This document shows positions 60,799-64,000 of a stretch of DNA of 64,000 nt, piece after piece. Positions within the stretch are counted from its first letter, which is position 1, and each line of letters opens with the position of its first letter. A model generated the notes under the pieces. The model was given only the letters and a program-made list of their open reading frames with translations, was not told where the DNA came from and did not search any database. The position numbers were made by a program, and so were the translations under genes. Source of the DNA: Rhodobacter huangdaonensis (GTDB lineage: Bacteria; Pseudomonadota; Alphaproteobacteria; Rhodobacterales; Rhodobacteraceae); contig NZ_SAVA01000003.1 in NCBI RefSeq assembly GCF_004022465.1, forward strand, positions 62,001 to 126,000, read 5' to 3'.

Positions 60799-61194
60799 TC
60801 AGACCATGACGATGATGACGGTGATGATGGTCAGAACCACCGACCCGATGATGCAGGCCCAGCCGAGCTTCTCGGCGGTCTCGATCTCGAGGCCCTTGCC
60901 GGCGTCGAAGTAGAGGTGACGCAGGCCGGCGAGATAGTGATACCACACCGCCCAGGCCGAGAGCGTGAACACCAGATCGCCGAACCAGGAGGTGACGATC
61001 GCGTTCACGAAGTCGAAATAGCCGGGGCTCGTGGTCGCCGCGAGCAGCCACCAGACCGCGAGAAGCGCGCTTGCGATGAGGGCGTTGCCGGTGATCCGGG
61101 TCAGGATCGACGACATCGAGGTCATCTGCGGGCGATAATACTGTCCGAACATGAAGGGGGAAAGGGGCCGTTCAACCCGTTTCGTTTCAGCCAT
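60799..61194 (-). CDS. sdhC: Succinate dehydrogenase cytochrome b556 subunit
   Basis: This 131-residue protein is the SdhC cytochrome b subunit. It has three membrane segments (about 34-54, 70-90, 107-130), the signature RPLSPFMFGQYYRP followed by SILTRITGNAL, and a probable heme-ligating histidine in LAGLRHLYFDAG. The ATG at 61194 starts the conserved N-terminus; frame extension upstream is not conserved. It is the first gene of the operon, with its promoter in the 61195-61514 gap. Confidence 0.92.
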   Translation of the reverse strand: MAETKRVERPLSPFMFGQYYRPQMTSMSSILTRITGNALIASALLAVWWLLAATTSPGYFDFVNAIVTSWFGDLVFTLSAWAVWYHYLAGLRHLYFDAGKGLEIETAEKLGWACIIGSVVLTIITVIIVMV

Positions 61195-61514
61195 TTTGGG
61201 TCCCTCTGTCGCTGGGCCCCGTTGGCGCGCCGGTCGAGGGCGGCTGGCGCGGGCGGGGCTGGCCGGAATTGCGCCTCCTGAATAGCGCATATTTCGCCCA
61301 AGTCACGAGCCCAGATTCGCGAATTGTCGCTTTCGGGCCGGGAAACGCGCAAAAAAAGCGCTTCGTGATCACAAATTTTCAGCGCGTGATCACGTGATTG
61401 CGCTCACACGACTCAGCGAGCGACGGTACGGAATGCGGCCCTGCCCCTTGCAACCGCAGCGTGTTGCGCCCAGCATTCCAGGACGGAAACGCACTTGCCC
61501 GAAAGGAGCCGGCG
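61195..61514. promoter_or_regulatory. Divergent promoter region of sdhC and the hydrolase, 320 bases
   Basis: This gap holds no gene. Near the hydrolase side are two identical palindromes GTGATCAC (61365-61372 and 61386-61393), 21 bases apart (two helical turns), followed by GTGATTGCGCTCAC (61394-61407), whose GTGA-N6-TCAC symmetry resembles a CRP-type site. A run of seven A (61351-61357) is nearby. Confidence 0.6.
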
Positions 61515-62639
61515 ATGACCGAAACCGCAACCAAGACCCCCGTGCATGAACATTCCGTTCCCTTCTTCTGGCCGATGGCGGCGGGGATCGAACTGGGCGA
61601 GGCAGGGCTCGACGCCTTTCGCCGGAACCTGAAATTCGTCGACCTCGCCGAGAAGATCGACCACCCGCCGCAGCCCGGCTGGGCGACGAAGAACCGGGTG
61701 CGGCTCGATCTCGATACGATGCGGCTGCGCGACTTCTCGGCCGAGGGCGCGACAGGTGTGCCGGTGCTGGTCGACGCCCCCTTTGCCGGGCACAACGCGA
61801 CCATCGCCGATTTCGCCCCGGGGCAGAGCCTTGCCGCCACGCTGCTGGCGAACGGCATCGGCCGGGTGCTGGTGACGGACTGGAAGACCGCCACCGAGGA
61901 GATGCGCGATTTCGACATCGACAAGTATCTGGCCGAGCTCAATGTCGCGGTCGACGACCTTGGCGGCCGGGTGATCCTTGTCGGCCTGTGCCAGGGCGGC
62001 TGGATGAGCGCGATGTTCGCGGCGCGCTTCCCCGAGAAGGTCGCCGCGCTGGTGCTTGCCGGCGCGCCGATCGACACCGACGCCGGGCACGGGCCGATCC
62101 GGGCGATGGCGCACCGGCTGCCGCTGTCCTTCTATGAAGAGCTCGTCACCGCGGGCGGCGGCCGGATGATGGGGGCGAACATGCTGGCGGGCTGGAAGAA
62201 CATGCACCCCGACAAGCAGTTCGTGGAGAAGTACCTCGATCTTTACGCCCATCTCGACGACCGCAACTATATCAAACGCACCGAGACCTTCGAGCGCTGG
62301 TACGAGAACCCCGTCGACCTGCCCGGGCGCTATTACCTCCAGGCGATCGACCTGCTGTTCAAGAAAAACCTCTTCGCCAAGGGCACGTTCAGCGGGCTTG
62401 GGCAGAAGCTGCAGCTGAAGGACATCACCTGCCCCGCCTATCTGCTGGCGGGGGCCTCAGACGACATCACCACCAAGGAACAGGTCTTTGCGGCGCGCGA
62501 TCTTCTTGGCACGCCGAAGGAGAAGATCACCAAGAAGCTGGTGCCGGGCGGGCATATCGGGCTCTTCATGGGCAGCCGGACGCTCGTCGAGGAATGGCCG
62601 CTGATCGCGGCCTGGATGAAGGAAAACGGCGGCGCCTGA
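61515..62639 (+). CDS. Alpha/beta hydrolase with PhaC-like lipase box
   Basis: This 374-residue cytoplasmic protein has the alpha/beta-hydrolase fold with the cysteine-type lipase box GLCQGG (157-162, nucleophile C159), the pattern of polyhydroxyalkanoate synthases rather than the usual serine GxSxG. A likely acid in YLLAGASDDITTK and H in VPGGHIGLFMG complete a Cys-Asp-His triad. It is shorter than PhaC (near 590), so it may be a related synthase-like or depolymerase-like enzyme. The ATG has a GAAAGGAGCC site. Three palindromes precede it. Confidence 0.85.
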   Translation: MTETATKTPVHEHSVPFFWPMAAGIELGEAGLDAFRRNLKFVDLAEKIDHPPQPGWATKNRVRLDLDTMRLRDFSAEGATGVPVLVDAPFAGHNATIADFAPGQSLAATLLANGIGRVLVTDWKTATEEMRDFDIDKYLAELNVAVDDLGGRVILVGLCQGGWMSAMFAARFPEKVAALVLAGAPIDTDAGHGPIRAMAHRLPLSFYEELVTAGGGRMMGANMLAGWKNMHPDKQFVEKYLDLYAHLDDRNYIKRTETFERWYENPVDLPGRYYLQAIDLLFKKNLFAKGTFSGLGQKLQLKDITCPAYLLAGASDDITTKEQVFAARDLLGTPKEKITKKLVPGGHIGLFMGSRTLVEEWPLIAAWMKENGGA

Positions 62640-62668
62640 GCCCCGCCGTCGTGCCCGCGGCGCACGCG

Positions 62669-62696
62669 GGATTTGAGTATTTGGGCCAAGAAAAAG
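62669..62696 (+). repeat. Dispersed intergenic repeat, copy 8
   Basis: GAGTATTTGGGCCAAGAAAA is a nearly perfect single arm with the first part of copy 1. It lies 30 bases after the hydrolase stop and 39 bases before the end of the convergent mesaconyl-CoA hydratase gene. The GC-rich part next to it is weaker than in other copies. Confidence 0.75.
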
Positions 62697-62734
62697 CCCT
62701 GACCCCGCAAGGGGCCGGGCGTTTTCCTTTCGGA

Positions 62735-63769
62735 TCACATCGGCATCAGCGCCCAATAGTCGAGATCGAGCAGCACCTCGGGCGCGTATTTGCCGTCTTC
62801 GCCCTTCAGCGCGAATTCGGCCGCGCCCTGCTTGACCGCGACCAGCCGCAACCGGATCGCACCGACGCCCGGGGCGTCGGTCTCGGCCTTGTCGAGCACC
62901 TCGGACCAGGCCCTGACGGTGTCGCCGGCAAAGCAGGGGTTGGCGTGCGCGCCGCCGTTCAGCGCGACGATCATCTGCGCATTGGCAAGACCGTTGAACG
63001 ACAGCGCCCGCGCCATCGAGATCACGTGGCCGCCATAGATCAGCCGCTTGCCGTCGTCGCGGAAGGTGGCGTCGAAATGCACCTTGGCGGTGTTCTGCCA
63101 CAGCCGGGTGGCGATCATGTGCTCGGCCTCCTCGATCGTCACGCCGTCGACGTGGTCGATCTTCTCGCCGATCTCGTAATCGCCCCAGCGATGCGGCTCG
63201 CCGGCCAGACCGAAGTCATAGTCGCTGAAATCGAGCCCCTCGGGCACCACCAGATCCTCGGCCGGCACCACCTTTTGCAGCGCGGGCAGCACCGTTTCGG
63301 GCGCCGGCGCCGAGAGGTCGCCCTTGCGCACCATCACCCAGCGGACATAGTCGAGCACGACCTCGTCCATCTGGTTCAGCCCGCGGGTGCGGACATAGAC
63401 GACGCCCGACTTGCCGTTCGAGTTCTCCTTGACGCCGATCACCTCGCTTTCCGAGCGCAGCGTGTCGCCCGGCCAGACCGGCTTCAGCCAGCGCCCCTCG
63501 GCATAGCCGAGATTGGCGACAGCGTTCAGCGACACGTCCGGCACGGTCTTGCCGAAGACCACGTGGAAGGCGATCAGGTCATCAAGCGGGCTGCCGTCGA
63601 GCCCCGAGGCCGCGGCGAATTCGTCCGAGGAGTAAAGCGCATGACGCGCCGGGTAGAGCGCGTGATAGAGCGCCCGCTCGCCCTCGGCCACGGTGCGCGG
63701 CACGGCGTGGCGGATCACCTGCCCGACCTTGTAATCCTCGAAGAAACGGCCCGGATTGGTCTTCGCCAT
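62735..63769 (-). CDS. mch: Mesaconyl-CoA hydratase (beta-methylmalyl-CoA dehydratase)
   Basis: This 344-residue enzyme holds two MaoC-like hotdog domains and interconverts mesaconyl-CoA and beta-methylmalyl-CoA in the ethylmalonyl-CoA pathway used for acetate assimilation. The N-terminus MAKTNPGRFFEDYKVGQVIR and the IYGGHVISMARALSFNGL region match the Rhodobacter enzyme (about 343 residues). Start at 63769 is preferred because the GGGAG site is at a better distance; the ATG one codon upstream (63772), which overlaps the DUF1737 stop, is possible. It shares a transcript with that gene. Confidence 0.9.
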   Translation of the reverse strand: MAKTNPGRFFEDYKVGQVIRHAVPRTVAEGERALYHALYPARHALYSSDEFAAASGLDGSPLDDLIAFHVVFGKTVPDVSLNAVANLGYAEGRWLKPVWPGDTLRSESEVIGVKENSNGKSGVVYVRTRGLNQMDEVVLDYVRWVMVRKGDLSAPAPETVLPALQKVVPAEDLVVPEGLDFSDYDFGLAGEPHRWGDYEIGEKIDHVDGVTIEEAEHMIATRLWQNTAKVHFDATFRDDGKRLIYGGHVISMARALSFNGLANAQMIVALNGGAHANPCFAGDTVRAWSEVLDKAETDAPGVGAIRLRLVAVKQGAAEFALKGEDGKYAPEVLLDLDYWALMPM

Positions 63770-63975
63770 CATTGCTCTCCCAGCTTCATCTCGGGGTCAT
63801 AGTCCTTGCCCGGCACGTCCTTGGTGACCGCCTGTGCACAGCGCATCACCCCCTTCGCGGCATCGAAGCCATAGGCGGGCGAGCCGTGCAGCTCCCAGCC
63901 TTTCGACAGCGCCAGCGAGACCTTGTGGCAGAAGGCCGAGGTGTCGTCCTCGGTCAGCAGACGATAGAGTTTCAT
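63769..63975 (-). CDS. DUF1737 domain protein
   Basis: This 68-residue protein (MKLYRLLTEDDTSAFCHKVS...) matches DUF1737, small proteins of unknown role characterised by the N-terminal KxYRLLTxDD and a C-terminal KDYDPEMKLGEQ-like tail. It overlaps the mch start by 1 to 4 bases and thus is translated with it. In Rhodobacter relatives the preceding gene is malyl-CoA lyase; the last 25 bases of this window may read GYPTFG-stop, which could be its C-terminus, but that is too short to claim. Confidence 0.8.
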   Translation of the reverse strand: MKLYRLLTEDDTSAFCHKVSLALSKGWELHGSPAYGFDAAKGVMRCAQAVTKDVPGKDYDPEMKLGEQ

Positions 63976-64000
63976 CGCATCACCCGAATGTCGGATAGCC

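Noticed and set aside
63976..64000. Possible last codons of malyl-CoA lyase at the right edge (reading GYPTFG, stop)
   Set aside because: Only 25 bases are available, too few to support a gene call.

Overview
The window looks like chromosomal DNA of a Rhodobacteraceae alphaproteobacterium (Rhodobacter or a close relative). The reasons are the very GC-rich sequence with strong third-position GC, an FnrL regulator divergent from an oxygen-independent coproporphyrinogen oxidase, a membrane-anchored cytochrome of the cy type, a split F0 operon atpI-B-E-X-F, a GcrA regulator, a phosphatidylcholine synthase and a mesaconyl-CoA hydratase of the ethylmalonyl-CoA pathway. No photosynthesis gene is present, so phototrophy cannot be claimed. 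There is no rRNA, tRNA, CRISPR array, insertion sequence or phage gene. This is mostly housekeeping sequence, densely packed, with many stop/start overlaps of 1 to 4 bases.

Layout. 1-3.0 kb: end of a universal stress protein, a YnfA-like membrane protein, fnrL and hemN around a shared FNR box. 3.2-10.2 kb: a leftward operon yejA-yejB-yejE-yejF for oligopeptide/microcin-C-type uptake, ending in a glycosyltransferase that overlaps yejF and starts at TTG. 10.3-13.5 kb: cytochrome cy, prephenate dehydratase, a START-like protein and NudC. 13.7-18.5 kb: a 2',3'-cyclic phosphodiesterase/nucleotidase without signal peptide, then an NMT1/THI5-type ABC importer. 18.6-27.3 kb: an EamA exporter, pcs, DUF484-xerC, a small transaldolase, priA, gcrA and rimO. 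27.4-31.5 kb: secreted proteins, including a near-identical tandem pair, plus ettA and an orphan VasI/TagO-like protein. 31.6-39.0 kb: a leftward cluster moxR, DUF58, DUF4159 and a large membrane protein, with DUF1285 divergent. 39-45.3 kb: a zinc/cation efflux protein, polA, a zinc-ribbon protein, hinT and a GT14 glycosyltransferase. 45.4-52.4 kb: sulfotransferase, methyltransferase, adenosine kinase, nth, a Hint-fold protein, a DNA methyltransferase-repair protein, an OmpA lipoprotein and a GntR regulator. 52.4-55.1 kb: the F0 operon. 55.2-57 kb: an ArsR regulator, a DUF1989 protein and a 59-residue protein. 57.1-61.2 kb: sdhCDA, two small lipoproteins, then sdhB. 61.5-64 kb: a PhaC-like hydrolase, mesaconyl-CoA hydratase and a DUF1737 protein.

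How the genes connect. Much of the window serves respiration and redox adaptation: FnrL senses low oxygen, HemN supplies heme without oxygen, cytochrome cy carries electrons to terminal oxidases, and Sdh and the F0 sector feed and use the proton gradient. Genome maintenance (priA, xerC, polA, nth, the Ogt/Ada-like repair protein) and translation quality (rimO, ettA) form a second theme.

The most unusual signal is not a gene. A composite GC-rich plus GAGTATTT...CAAGAAAAAG repeat occurs at eight intergenic places, mostly at gene ends, sometimes as long mirrored palindromes. Other points worth checking are the two lipoproteins inside the sdh operon, the tandem pair of secreted proteins built from an internal 38-residue repeat, the MoxR cluster, a Hint domain lacking its cysteine, and several palindromic candidate operators.
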